Positions 19,368 through 32,096 are shown, counted from the first letter of the stretch. The stretch: DNA of 64,000 nucleotides from Sipunculus nudus (GCA_026874595.1 CM049309.1:56542426-56606425); one strand, 5' to 3'. Program-made: numbers and translations. Notes: generated by a model not told the origin, from the letters alone.

Positions 19368-20490
19368 TACAGTGGAAACCTCTATAACGTGGGCACCCTT
19401 GGGACTGGGCCAAACTGCCCGGTTAATAGAGGTGCCCACTATATGGAGGTAATAGCTGCCACTTTCAGTGCTTCCACCTACTTTGAATAAGTAAAGATTA
19501 TAATTATATATGTGTGTGTGTGTTAACATATATCGATGGACATAACCACAGGAATTGGTCCTGTTGTTAAAATCTGTCTAATAGTTTTATCCATGACCCA
19601 GGGCATCCTTAGATATAGCATACTGTTCTACAAACTTTCTCTGAGACAAGCTATACTCATAGAATCTTTTTAACAGGTGCACATTCAGGGCTATCCCAAA
19701 CCTTTCTATTTCAGTTTTAGAATGACATTTTATAAGTTGACAGAAACGGTGAATAAGACACAGAACGCATGCGAATGCCCAATGCATGGTGTCGACCATT
19801 AAATGCAACTGCTAAGTAAACATTGCACTGGGCCAGGGGGACCTTACCCTATATAACCTTATCTCAAATATAGATACCTTACCCAAGTAATTGGGTGAAT
19901 GAGCAGGGTGTCCATTCACGGTAATAACTATAGCAGTTTCTTTGCTTCGCTGACATAAAAGAGTCTAGTGACTGTTAGTTCAATGTATGTCTATATCAGT
20001 AAAACATCTATGGCTTCAGAGTAATGCATTCACTGCTGACTTTTAACATTCACAGGGACAGTCAGCCCAGGCTGAGGTTTGACCGGAGCATGTACCGGCA
20101 CATGAAAGAAGTCTAATTAGTATGCATGTATCCCATGCCTAGCCTTGAGTCAAGAAGGCTAATATTATAATTATGCAATCAAATAGTAATACACCTCTGA
20201 CCTTTGTTCTTCTGTTTGTTCCATATCATTAGTAGTTCAAATATAAATATTTAATAATGAACGGTTATACTAATTGCCAATAATAACAAATTCACAATAA
20301 AAACACCAATTTAACAGTTTAAAAAGGAAGATGCTTCAACTGGGAAAACCAATGAAGTTGCCATGTACATTACCCCACTTTGCAGAATATAGAGGTGCCA
20401 ACATTAGCTAAATATAATAAAGAGAAGAAAAAAATGAGATTATCCAAACATGCCCACTTTATAGAGGTACCCACTTTATGGAGGTGCACA
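19368..20490. mobile_element. Decayed pogo/Tigger-like DNA transposon remnant
   Basis: Begins CAGTGGAAACCTCTATAAC, close to the CAGTNGAACCTCTATA ends common in invertebrate pogo-like elements. Related words (TAGAGGTGCCCACT; CCCACTTTATAGAGGT) recur at 19427 and 20457-20487. No transposase frame survives. The extent is approximate. Confidence 0.4.
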
Positions 20491-20671
20491 CTAATATTAT
20501 TAAGTATTTTATCTGTAATTATACTATGATTATATAATTATACATAAATATGCTTAGCATCAAAGTTGAAACCCACAAGGAAGTAATCAAAGAATTCGTA
20601 CCCACAGGTCAAACACTACTGGATACATTTCCAGAGCCAGTGTCAAAAAAGAGAGTGACTATCATTTAATT

Positions 20672-21860
20672 GTATCCCCAGACAAAGTCAGGGGATACTA
20701 TGTTTTCATGACGGTCCCGCCGCCGCCGCATATAAATCCTGTTGGCGCGATAACTCAAACAAATTTTACGGATCTTTACCAAACTTGGTATATGTGTAGA
20801 TATCGGTGAGAGGTCGACGCCTATTCAAAATGAGGTCATGACCTTTACTAGGAGAGTGTCCTTGACCTTGAATAGGTCCAATTTTGGGGAATATCACACA
20901 AATTCTTGAATATCTCAAGAAATCTTGCATGGATTGATCCCAAAATCAAGTTGATCAAAGATCATGAACAGGGTTGTCAAGTCCCAGAAACTGGTGGCGC
21001 CACCTATTATTCTTTACTTTTTTTCGTGCCTTTTAATACCCCAAATTTGCCACTTAACAGTACTGTGAGCATTATAAGTCAAAAACTATTGGACAGATAT
21101 CTTTATATTTTGCATATACATAGATATGGGTTATGGGATGATGTTTATTTAAATTGAGGTCATGACCTTTCCTATGAGAGTGGCCTTGACCTTGAATATT
21201 CCCATAATTGGTGAAATTCACACAAAATCTTTAATATCTCAATATAGGATACATGGAATGATCAATAATCAAATTGACCGAAGATTTTGGATAGCTTTGT
21301 CTTTTGCAGAAGACAGGTGGCGCCACCTTGTGTCGTTTTCTTGTTTAAATGATGTTAACGCAATAATTTTGTAAGAATTTGAGGTACAATCACTTGATGA
21401 ATTTTTTTAACGTCACAGCAGCGATTATTCTAAAATGATATTAGGGCAATAACTCAAAAAGAATTTTTGGTACAGTCACCAAACCTACAGTTTAGATGCA
21501 TCTTATCAAGGGCTAGGCCAAGTTCGAATATGGATGACCTTGATGCATTTTTCAATGTCACAGAGGCGATAACGCTGAAATGATGTTAACTTTAATATCT
21601 CACTGAGGGATGCATGGATTGGTCCATAAATTAAATTGACATAAGATCTTTGATAGCATTGTTTTCTGCAGAAGACAGGTGGCGCCACCTTATGTTGTTT
21701 TCTTGCTTAAATGATGTTTAAACGGAATTAATTTGTAAGAATTTGAGGTACAATCACCAAACCCACACGTTTGATGCATCTTATCAACGGCTATTTCAAA
21801 TTTGAACATAGATGACCTTGATACATTTTAATGTATGGGGGGGTTATTGTCTGGGGATAC
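20672..21860 (+). mobile_element. Non-autonomous element with GTATCC terminal hairpin and GTATCCCCAGACAA inverted ends
   Basis: The left end GTATCCCCAGACAA (20672) is an exact inverted match to TTGTCTGGGGATAC at 21847-21860. The left end also folds back on itself: GTATCCCC (20672-20679) with GGGGATAC (20691-20698). A (CCG)n stretch follows at ~20717-20730. The body repeats a short module holding GAGGTCATGACCTT, TCAAG/TCAC and the palindrome AGGTGGCGCCACCT (three times: ~20992, 21315, 21677). The family recurs at 62844 and 63716. No coding capacity. Confidence 0.7.
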
Positions 21861-22778
21861 TGTATAAGAAGAAATATCTAGTTATGTATTCGGTTGTTAT
21901 TTGTACCAGTATACTTAAACTAGTACCTCCACGGTTATAGGCATAAAATAAAGACGATTTAATGCTCTGATTAGCGCATAATCTGACAAATTAGTATAAT
22001 ATTATGTCATTACCACATTTTAAATGTCCATGCCAAATGACGTGGAAGTATAATTTCCATGGTACTTATCGAGCGGTCTAGTTCTCCAGCAGCTGTACCG
22101 AACTTTTTTTTTATCTGATTCCACGTATCACCAGAGTGCAAATGTTTGCTTCTCCCAGGATGTGTTCAATATTCTACAACACGCAGGCACGAAGTACCAA
22201 TGTGAAATACATCATCATCCCAAATCAACCAAAAAGACATTTAAAATTAATAATTGACCATAAATTTTATACAGTTTTAAACCTGGTACATGCAGTTTTT
22301 ATGCTGATAGTATATATATTTTTAAAAGGTTCATTCGTTTTCATATGGTATTTGAAATATTAATACTTCAAATGATTTCATAATATTTTAAGCATCCAAT
22401 GAAAGCAAGCTAATTTTAACGGGCTTATCAAATCACATGACAATATCTCGAAACATGACATTATCTCGAAAGATGAAAAATGATGTATGGTCCATGACAC
22501 TGGGCTGAAGGTATGACAGTCCATGCATTCAGTACTTGATGTTCAAAGGGAAAATATTTGATTGTTGAGTGAAAAGGAACTTATACTTTGATCTTACTGA
22601 AAATTTCCAATAAAAAGTAATATGGATTGTTTGTCCATTGAATTATACAATTAAGGAAGCTTTATAAAATGTACATAGATGTAATTAACTATACAACAAT
22701 AAATATGTCATGCAGCGGAAGAGTTTAGTGTAAATTCAGGAGTAAATATTACTGAATACAAAGTGTTCACTTCCCCAT

Positions 22779-22780
<2 letters not shown>
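21861..22780. other. Unclassified AT-rich sequence
   Basis: No gene or repeat recognised. Confidence 0.4.

Positions 22781-22837
<57 letters not shown>
22781..22837. repeat. (TA)n microsatellite
   Basis: 57 bp of uninterrupted alternating AT. Confidence 0.95.
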
Positions 22838-22838
<1 letters not shown>

Positions 22839-23440
22839 GATAAATTTCCTGAACAAAGGATGTCCCTTAAGAGCTCATGAGCGGATAGCATGGAACATTT
22901 AACGCAAATTGTTTAATTGATTGCTACACAGATAAATATTTAACATGGATCAAACAGTCGAAATTGCATAGGATTTGTGGAAATGCATTTTCCTTACCGG
23001 GTTAAAATACCCACGCACTAGTGGTTATATCAATGAACACAGACAAAGAATGGGTCTTCTTATAATATGGACTGACATCTTAGATACAAAGTGAACAAAC
23101 AACTAAAATATCATTTAAGAAAGTTTAATATTGGCTTTACACATAAAACAGCAAGTTATCAATAAAATATATGGAAGTTATTACAAATGATGTTTTAGAA
23201 AAAGGAAACAATGAAAACAGTATATTGAAATATAAAATTTTGAAGATGCTAATACATATTTCTTCATTATTGGTAATGAGCTAAATATTAACTAAAATAC
23301 ATACAAGATTAAGGTTACGTACAAATGATGCCTATAATTTATATACAAATAATTATCAAAACGTACTGAGGAACAAAACATGGATATTCTTGGGTTTTAT
23401 TTATAACTACTTAAACTAGGTGTTTATGTTCATTTTACCT
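22838..23440. other. Unclassified AT-rich sequence
   Basis: Nothing recognised; it leads into the LINE fragment. Confidence 0.4.
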
Positions 23441-23444
23441 ATGT

Positions 23445-24070
23445 CTATCACACAAAGAGCTTCCTAATGATTGGAAAGTCGCAAAAATAACATACACCTG
23501 TATACAAAGGAAAGGGTCCTAAGGATGACCCGGGAAATTTTCGGCCTATTTCCACCCTACCACATATTCCAAAAAAAACCTTTGAAGGGGTATTTATGAC
23601 CAAATAATGAAACATTTGATTACTTATAATAAAATAATACATGACCGATCCCTTCCTATAGCAAATCATTCTACACAAACAAGTGATTGATTTTTGGCTA
23701 TATATAGAAGCAGATGATACTGTATATATTTACAACATATACTTAAGATCATGTTTCTTTTTGACCTAAAGAATCGTTTTCACGCCATCGATCATGAAAT
23801 TTTTCTTAATAACGTAAGCGTATGTTAATAAATTGGTGTTGTACATGCTCTGTTATCAAATTATCTTTCTGGCAGACTTCGGTTTGTAAAGAAGGGAAGT
23901 GACACAACTTAATTGAAGGGTTTCTACATATGCATGTATTCCACAAGGTTTGATTTAGTTCTACTGTATTGCACCTGTTATTTATGTGAACGATAAACGT
24001 GGTAACACTGGGAACTGTAAATATATTTATTTGTAGATGACATTTATTTGTGATGTTAGCCTGCATTAGG
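23445..24070 (+). pseudogene. Decayed LINE reverse-transcriptase fragment
   Basis: Plus-strand translation, with frameshifts and stops, gives the usual order of non-LTR RT blocks: LPNDWKVAKIT, then KFSAYFHP after a frameshift (degraded FRPIS), YDQIMKHLITYNKIIHDR, STQTS, FLFDLKNRFHAIDHEIFLN, LSNYLSGRLRFVKKGS, and a worn VDD-type stretch near 24035. The order and spacing fit an L2/CR1-like RT. It is broken by many lesions and has no endonuclease or 3' end attached. Confidence 0.7.
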
Positions 24071-24189
24071 TGAAAAAGAAAGGGAGAAGGCTGTTTGTAA
24101 AAAATGACACACATGTTTATATGTGTATGTTTGCATAATTGTGGTGTATAAGGGGGCAGACCGAATCTGCTTGGAATTCAGAAATCACA

Positions 24190-24430
24190 TTTTATGAATT
24201 CATGAATGCCTACGTTAATTCATGTTTTTTCAAGTTACATTTCATTATGTAACAGTTCATTGAATATTTCATATTACATTTTGTTTTACAGTCCATGATG
24301 TTACATTTCATGTTACATTTAATGTTATACTACATGCCTTGTTTCTTTTCCTATTACAGTTCATGTTATATTTCATGTTATACTTTTCCTACAACAGTTC
24401 ATGTTAAATTTAATGCTACGTTTCCTGATA
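24190..24430 (+). repeat. TTCATGTTACA minisatellite, left part
   Basis: Degenerate tandem of ~10-12-bp words such as TTCATGTTACA, TTCATGTTATA and TTCATTATGTAA. The same array resumes after the solo LTR at 25160. Confidence 0.75.
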
Positions 24431-24434
24431 TAGT

Positions 24435-25155
24435 TGTTACGGAACCTAATTACAATAGATAACGTAATCGTGACGTGCACAAGTTTCGTTATGGAGATTT
24501 AAAAAATCAGATTCTGTAACACTAGGCAGCGTGAAATGTCAGTGGTTTTTAGTTATCAAATAAATATAATTAATTCTTAGAACAATCCTAACATTACAAA
24601 ACACTAAATCAATACAGTTACACAGTGTAACAATAAAAATGTACAGTACCAGAGTGTCCGGATCCTAGGCTTTGATTTCCGGATTTCACCACTGTGACAG
24701 CACACCAAGAGTCCTTTAACACCAATAATCCACGTAAATAGTAATAATCCAAAGGCAAACCGGTCACAGTCCGTATTAAATCTTTATAAAATCTGTTGAA
24801 TATCTGACACCACTGCAATTATCGGTAAGGTCCAAAAACTGACGAGAAAGTAACACTCTTAGTGCTCGCTGGTATTTTTCTTTCTGCCGGCTCTAAACAT
24901 AGCCCCTGTTTATAGCTTCTCGCCCGAAAATTCTGGAAATGGAAAATTCCGAAGAACAATACACACGCACATGAATAGACCCGAAACATCTAGAACAAAG
25001 AACGCTTGTGTCTCTACGCTTCAGACTCCACACGCGAGCCAGCGCCCAAACAAGCGAGGTTCCCATAGCAACGAACTATGCCTGCGCTACACGAATCAGA
25101 ATGTCAATAGACACATGTAACACTCCTGCGCACAATATAACAAACACCTGTAACA
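24435..25155. mobile_element. Solo LTR-like element, 721 bp
   Basis: Starts TGTTACGGAACC and ends CACCTGTAACA, so it has TG...CA ends. It is flanked by a 4-bp duplication TAGT (24431-24434 and 25156-25159). It sits inside the TTCATGTTACA minisatellite and splits it. A second, longer copy (40916-42075) shares the first ~200 bp at high similarity. TG...CA with a 4-bp duplication suits a Ty3/gypsy-type LTR; no interior or PBS is present to confirm it. Confidence 0.65.
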
Positions 25156-25159
25156 TAGT

Positions 25160-25570
25160 ATACATTTCATGTTATAATTCATGTGGCAGAACATGTTACA
25201 TTTCATGTTACATTTCATTTTACATTGCATGATGTTACAGTTCATGTTATATTTCTTGTTATGTTTTCCTATTACAGTCCATGTTATTTCAAATGTTTTA
25301 CAGATCCTGTTACATTTTATATATGTAATATTTCATGTTACAGTTCATGTTACGTTTCATGTTATATATCATGTATTATTTAATGTTATATTTCCTTTTT
25401 AATTTGATCCATGTTATTTCATGTTACAGTTTATGTTACATTTCATTTTACTGTGCATGTTACATGTCATATTATATTTCATATTATTTTGCATTTAACA
25501 CTTCCTATCATTTCTGGGTACCTTGATATTATATTTCATGTTACATTTCATGCTTATATTTCAATAAATA
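25160..25570 (+). repeat. TTCATGTTACA minisatellite, right part
   Basis: Continues the array cut at 24434. Words such as TTCATGTTACA, TTCATGTTATA and TTCATTTTACA repeat at ~10-12 bp. It produces several spurious reading frames. Confidence 0.8.
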
Positions 25571-25776
25571 TTCCAATACTCTTCGTGTGTTGTGACCTCT
25601 CTGTTATATTGAAGTTGTATTTAGTATCAGTTTTTAAACCAGAGTAAATTATGTGTTTTGTTTATGATATACATTCTTTAAATAGATAAAGACAAACACA
25701 GACACACACCATTACATACATATTTAGGTGTGTCTGATTGCACAGAGCGCATATCTATAGACTATGTACAAGGATC
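25571..25776. other. Unclassified sequence
   Basis: No feature recognised between the minisatellite and the hAT-like element. Confidence 0.4.
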
Positions 25777-25784
25777 GTGATTCA

Positions 25785-26088
25785 GGGGCGGATACAGAAT
25801 CTAAGAAGGGGGTTGGGGGGGGGGGGTGGGGGGCTTAGCACTCTGGTACACGCAGCTAGCTAATCATCCTGTGTGCTGCATGGGAGCGATAATAGACTCC
25901 ATACATGACTCTCGCATGCAGATGTATAGTGAAGGAAACGGTCAAAATACCCCCCCCCCCCCCCCCCCAACAAAAAAAAAGTCGAGCACTGCATTTCGGT
26001 GTAAAACATATACAACTTTATTTTTAATGCAGATTTTTTTGTTGCAAAAGGGGCGTGTCCCTCTGCACGCGACTCCCAATCCGCCTCC
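25785..26088. mobile_element. hAT-like non-autonomous element with 8-bp duplication
   Basis: The ends GGGGCGGATACAG and ATCCGCCTCC (reverse complement GGAGGCGGAT) are inverted. An 8-bp duplication GTGATTCA flanks the element at 25777-25784 and 26089-26096, which fits hAT. It contains G-rich (25807-25832) and C-rich (25951-25968) tracts and no transposase. Confidence 0.6.
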
Positions 26089-26217
26089 GTGATTCACCAT
26101 TATATATAGGCCTATAGTGTGTCGGATCAGTAGAGACAGCGTGACTACACATAATTCTTTGTCCCAATGCATTCTGTTTTCGACTGCTTGGTTTTTCATA
26201 TATATGTATTTCTCTTT

Positions 26218-26219
<2 letters not shown>

Positions 26220-26259
<40 letters not shown>
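26220..26259. repeat. (TA)n microsatellite
   Basis: 40 bp of alternating TA, directly outside the left inverted end of the element at 26260. Confidence 0.95.
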
Positions 26260-26261
<2 letters not shown>

Positions 26262-27692
26262 CTTGATTCAATCAGGTAATTTATTAAATTACTGAAATAT
26301 TCAGGCATTTTACAAATTGACTGAAAAATCAGTCAGTTTATTTGACACGTTGCCTGAATCGATATGAAATAGTCTTTTGCTTCATTTATCTCATTGTTGT
26401 GGAACAGACATTGCCAAATAGTATAACCAGCTACTTTCGAGTTATCTTTCTTCTTTCTCAGCTATTTATCAAGAATGCTGGTCAAATAATAAAATACTCA
26501 GACTCATGAGGTGTAACCAGATGCTCACAATTATAACATAATGAAATTTACATTCTATTTTACAATTCATTTGATTACAGCTTTGCTTGTTTAAGGACGA
26601 AAATTAAGTCATGTGGAAGCTCCTGATTAAATGACACATGTGTTAAATGTGTTATAATATGTGAAACTTAGGAAGCACGGTAAAGGATAACCACAGTTAC
26701 ATATAGTTGTTAATATCAAATACAGGATTAAAATATGCTTTAGTGAGGTACAAGGGTTCCGGCTTAATTTAATTACCGACTCTCCTGTGATTGTTTCATT
26801 TAATGAGTTTATCATCTACATTCAACTTTTCCAACCATAGTGGACAACTGGACATACCATATAACCTCCACCCATCCCACACCCCATGCATATTGTCAAA
26901 TAAAAGAATGTCATATAAAAAATGGCTCTAATTTCAATCTGTAAAATTAATTACAAAAATTTATTTAGTGTTATCTTTTAGGATTAACTGAATTTAAATT
27001 GATGACTTGTAATATGGCATTATTTCCTTATTTCCATGATATTTTGAAACCCAGGTATTAAAAATACAAATTAAATAATTCCTGCAAGATTTCGAGAAAT
27101 CAAAATAATTAGCAGCGGATCTAAGGCGTTGCGCTTGGGAGGGTCCTCAGAGGACATTTGCCCCCCCCCCCCCCCCCCCATTTTTAAGTCAAAACTTTTA
27201 TATGTTGTTTCTGAAACGAGAAAACTCCCAGTTTTTTTAACCAAAATTGCTGAAATTATGGAAGAAATTATAACAGTTTTCCCACACTGAGGGAGGGGGA
27301 CCCCGCCCACACCCACTCCCACAGTGCGAAAGGAAAATGCACCCCGGAGACGGTAAAATGTTAACATCTCATATGATTAAATGATTATTTCTGCAAGACC
27401 CAGAGTTAAGCCACACGGACGCTTTTGATTATATGAAACATTAAATTACGCAAAAATATGATGTAAAGTATATTAATATTTTGTAAGACTAAGGTATATG
27501 AAATTTCATTTAAGTCTTTCTTATTGTATAACAATTGTATTTAATTCTTTCTATTTTTCAGTCAATGTGTTAAATTAACTGACTGATGTTTCACTCAATT
27601 TATAAAAAGCCGGAAAATTTCAGTCATTTTATAAATTGCTTGGGAATTTCAGGCAATTTATAAATTGACTGATTTTACACCTTGAATGTAAC

Positions 27693-27694
<2 letters not shown>
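26260..27694. mobile_element. Element with ~100-bp imperfect terminal inverted repeats, bounded by (TA)n on both sides
   Basis: The left end (26265-26365) and the reverse complement of 27545-27690 share a run of phrases in order: TCAGGTAATTTATTAAATTACTGAA against TCAGTCAATTTATAAATTGCCTGAA, TTGACTGAAAAATCAGTCAG against TTGAGTGAAACATCAGTCAG, and ACACGTTGCCTGAA against ACACATTGACTGAA. Between them lie ~1.2 kb without coding capacity, including a second poly-C/GCGGATC remnant (27110-27310). Target (TA)n on both sides suits insertion into a TA array. Confidence 0.6.
27110..27320. repeat. Poly-C, AGCGGATCT-headed remnant
   Basis: Starts AGCAGCGGATCTAAGG and carries a ~18-C run at 27162-27179, resembling the heads of the hAT-like copies at 578 and 25785. 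The right end was not found. Confidence 0.4.

Positions 27695-27741
<47 letters not shown>
27695..27741. repeat. (TA)n microsatellite
   Basis: ~47 bp of alternating TA, directly outside the right inverted end of the element at 26260-27694. Confidence 0.95.
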
Positions 27742-27745
<4 letters not shown>

Positions 27746-29088
27746 TTATATATACGTGAGTGTGTGTGTGTATGTGTGTCTTGTATGAAGACGTACGGTG
27801 CACATAATAAAGCAACAACTATATATTATTTAATGGCCGACTGAAACCCACACGTGTACCCGATATCAAATCTGTATGTGTGATATCACACAGACGTCAC
27901 GTGTGTATATAGGCCTGTATGTAGATAACCACTGCAGCCCAATACAGTCGTCATGAGAATGTTTGCTGGGGCCCTTTCTGTCTCTCACTGTGTGCAAGCA
28001 CGTGTAATATAATTCACTCCTGTGTTTATTTTACTATACTACACACAGACAATTCATGATAATGCAGATTAAATTTTGATTCTAATCACAGAGGAAATCT
28101 TTAATCGTGGCAGATCACGACCCGCTGATTACGAACACTCCTTGGTTTTGAGTTGGTTTATCACCCTGCCTTTAGTAGGACAGACCGGATCCAATCTAGG
28201 GTTCTGGTTATTCATAAATCATAACACACTTCGCCCTTGCCTGAATGTGGCCGTAAAGTGTTGCCAAGGTAAAGCTGAATAAAGGGCAGGCAATGGTCTT
28301 TTCTGATTGTTATGCCAGTGTTATATGAATGGACTAGATGCATGTTCTTCAAGAAAATTTTAGACTGAGCCAAGATGAGTACAGAATCACGTACCACTAT
28401 ATAGGCCTATGTAGTATGTACACGGGAGGCATCTTGCATTAAGGAAGATACCCAGGAGAGAATAGCTAGAGCTAGCACTATATATGGGATTTGGTTTGAT
28501 TAAATATAGGCATAAGTATTGATTAGTACTTTAGAAGGTACGTCAGACACTGTTGTATTATGTTTGCGCTCCCCAAATATTTCAACGACACCAAAATCCG
28601 TGTTTTTTTAATCCCTAATAAAACAATAGCAACATTTACACACAAAATCTCGATCTCCCAAACGATGTGATCTAGCCCGAACGCGCTAGACCGACAGTTT
28701 TATTCCATCTGTAATTTTTGCTAAATCAAGCGAATTCACATATAATTTAGGCCAATCCTGTTGTTTACCAAAACTAAGCTGAAAATCCTACCTTCTGTGT
28801 CAAATAGCTGAGGCCCGGCCTTTCCAATTCTGGAGAATATGCCGGCAGTAACGAAAAGTGTCGATACAATTCCAATACAATAAAATAGATTCTTGTATTT
28901 TAACCGCATCCTGCATGTGAGCCGCTCGATCTGTTGTTGTGGACTGAATCGTGGTCCTGTTACATATGCATATATCTGTTACCGGCTAGCTATCAATAAG
29001 GCCAGTCAACCGTAGTTTTCCGTGTCCGCGTGTATATGTCAGCACGGCTTTTTTTAACCAGTCAGTCGTTTCAAAAGCGTTAAGTTTA
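27742..29088. other. Unclassified non-coding sequence
   Basis: No gene or defined repeat seen. Short reading frames at 28076-28397 have no resemblance to known proteins. Confidence 0.4.
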
Positions 29089-29318
29089 AGGCTTCCAGGA
29101 GCGGGTTCCGGGGGGGGGGGGGGGGGGGCCAAGGGCCTCCGGACACCCCCCCCCCCCCCGGATTTTCATCCGATGCAACCTTTTTTAAGGGTTTCAGACA
29201 AAATTTTGCGGCCTTGTCACCCCTTTTCCGGACCTTGGGACATTTTAATAAGGTTTTTCATTAGTCTTCTTGGGTAAGATCATCCCTTTTCCTAAATCCT
29301 GGTCCCCCCCCCCTGGTT
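29089..29318 (+). mobile_element. hAT-like poly-C element, sister of 578-811
   Basis: Starts CCAGGAGCGGGTTCC and ends in AAATCCTGG followed by a C run. The central block (GCAACCTTTTTTAAGGGTTT; CCCTTTTCCGGACCTTGGGA) aligns along its length with the copy at 578. The ends are eroded and no duplication is visible. Confidence 0.6.
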
Positions 29319-30354
29319 TCCATGGAGAAATGCATAGATAATGAAGTTCACAGATATCTGGAACGGGGGCAATGACTGTCTGTTCGATTCAGTGGATGTT
29401 TTGCTGAAACTAGCAGACGCAAGTGTCATTTTTTTTCAAAGAAAATCACGCCGTGATAATTGCTTTATTCATATGGGATCTGTGCCAACGGTATGACTGA
29501 CAACTGCCACATGACACAGCCGGAGACGAGGCGAACACGTGACAACTTTTGTTTATATGCGTGCATGTAGGGCAATTATAATATCGGGGCAGCGTGAACG
29601 CGCATTTTCTTTTTATATAATGGGTTTTTGATGCGCTCTATATAGCCTTGCATATTGATATGCGCTGGAAACATATATTTTTTTTAAATTTAATTATACG
29701 ATGTACTTCTGTATTGCCGTGAACAATAAATTATTTGCCCTACCCCCCCCCCCCCCCCCCCACGTAATATTGTGCTGTCACTGTTAATGCAGCCAACGCG
29801 GGAATCCCAAGACAACAACAGCCATTGTCACGTTACCGTGTCACATTAGATCAGAAATATCTAGTGAAAGTGGCCTTCATTGTTTTTCCTTTTGTTCATA
29901 ACCGCAGAGATCTTGTTTATCTGATACACACAGAATATATATTTATATATTTATATATTCCCCTTAGTGTTTCCTGAGACCTCAGCGCGCTCTCCATCCG
30001 CGACTTTATTCAATGCTGCGCCTTCTAAGGCTTCAAATCCTGGATAATCCACTTGTTTTCGTGTTTGTGTGAAGGTATGTATTTGGCACAGAAACGGGAT
30101 AATCATACACGCATATCAATTTCTCAGACAAGTTTGTCAAATATGAGCGATAATTTGGATATTAAGCACGCATGTGGCCATATTATCACACAAGCGTGGC
30201 CATATTCCCAAACGGCAGTTTAATATTGGTCAGTTTCGAATAAATCTTTTCTGATTAAGGAATCGTTTAATATGAAACATTGTTTTGATTAAAATAGGCA
30301 TTATATTTTAAACCATGTTCACCTCTCTCTCTATAAATATATATGTTTATATAT

Positions 30355-30359
<5 letters not shown>
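29319..30359. other. Unclassified sequence with a poly-C tract
   Basis: A C17-18 run lies at ~29744-29761. Otherwise nothing is recognised. Confidence 0.4.

Positions 30360-30398
<39 letters not shown>
30360..30398. repeat. (TA)n microsatellite
   Basis: 39 bp of alternating TA. Confidence 0.95.
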
Positions 30399-30400
<2 letters not shown>

Positions 30401-32093
30401 CCATTTTTATAAAGGCCTTTATATATTTATAAAGGTCATGTGGCCGATGGTACAAATATAGATAAATACAACTGAACATTGACCAAATAACCTGCTGAAT
30501 TGCATATAATACATACATATAAACATGGTGGTTGTACTTGCTGTTGTGATGTGTCATACTCCATGTGTCATTTCAGGTTGTTCTTTAATATGTCTGCCTG
30601 GAATAAATATTTCGCCACAATCAATTGAACATTGGAAGACTGGATTTTTAATAAATTAATTAAACCATAAGCATCTTTTTGGAATTTCTTTGAAAGATGT
30701 AAACATCTCATTTCTTAAATTTTCAAACCTAGAAGAATATAATAAAAAAAATTGACACATTTTGCAGACATTCATTTCATTTGATATGTTATTTCTCCTT
30801 CCCATTTCAATTGTATAAAAATGTTCATTAAGTCTAAATTTTAATAAAACTTGTCTGTATACAAAAGCCATAATATATTGATATTTTCTAATCCTACTGC
30901 TGATTCAATATCATTATATATAGATTTACTTTGGATTTCTGATAACATTTCTTGCTGGCTATTGTCTTTGACCTTATTTACGAACATAAACTCGTAAACA
31001 TGTTTCTTTCACCAAAACTAAAACCATATCTGTTTAACAGTAGTTTTATATATGTGGTCCATGTGTTTCTTCCCATATCATATAACTGTTTGAGGGTGTT
31101 ATAACATAATCTAGGGTATCTAGAGTTTTACATTTTGATAATTTTAACCATTAACTTCTACATCTTTTGAAATATATACAATGTAAGGGATACCTTCCAG
31201 TTCTACTATTGCAGCAGTATTAACTGTTTTTTTTTTTACTCACACCAAGGAGTTTCTTACAAACACTTGATTGACGATTCTATTTTTGTCTTGGAATGGA
31301 CCCCAACATTTTCAATCCATAAAGAAGGGATGGGAGTTTAACTTTTTCAAAAATAGTCCATACAATACATAAAGACATTTTACCACCTTTTGATTCACAC
31401 TTCTCGATAATATTTAAGCCTTCACTTGTTTTTACCATTTCAGCGATGGAAATAACAGAACTGCTAAATTATTATAACCATTAACATTTAAAAGTTTTTT
31501 ACCGTTGAAAAGCCACTTCTTACTTTATTTGACTATCCCTCCCCTTCTAAATGCCATAGATTTTGTTTCATCAGTATTGACTTGCATGCCCCATCTGGCA
31601 CAAAAGTTTTCTTATATGTTGAATAAGTTTAGAAGTCTTCCCACTGAGTCCCCAATGAGACAAATGTCATCTGCAAAGGCTAAACTATTTATATATGTGT
31701 GTTATAATGACATCTGTATACCAGGAAGTTGTGTTTCATTAACTTTTTCGAAGAATGTATATTTTTGAGATATAAAATAAATAATATTGGGCTCAATAAG
31801 CAACCTTGCCTAGCTTGTACCATTAAACATTTTAAATCTTCCGTTAAACCCTTGTCTACCTTGACACAGCAAGTTTTTATACATGGATGTTAACACCATA
31901 ATCATGTTTCCATGATCCCTATTTTAAATATTCTGTATAAAAGTAACTTCTGTGAAAATCTATCAAAAGCTTTGTTAAAATCGACAAAAACAATAAACCC
32001 TCCCTCTTTCTTGCACAAATATTTCTGGATTATTGCTTGTAATATAAAAATTTTGTCTGTAGTGGAATAACCTTTTCTGTACCCAGCTTGATA

Positions 32094-32096
<3 letters not shown>

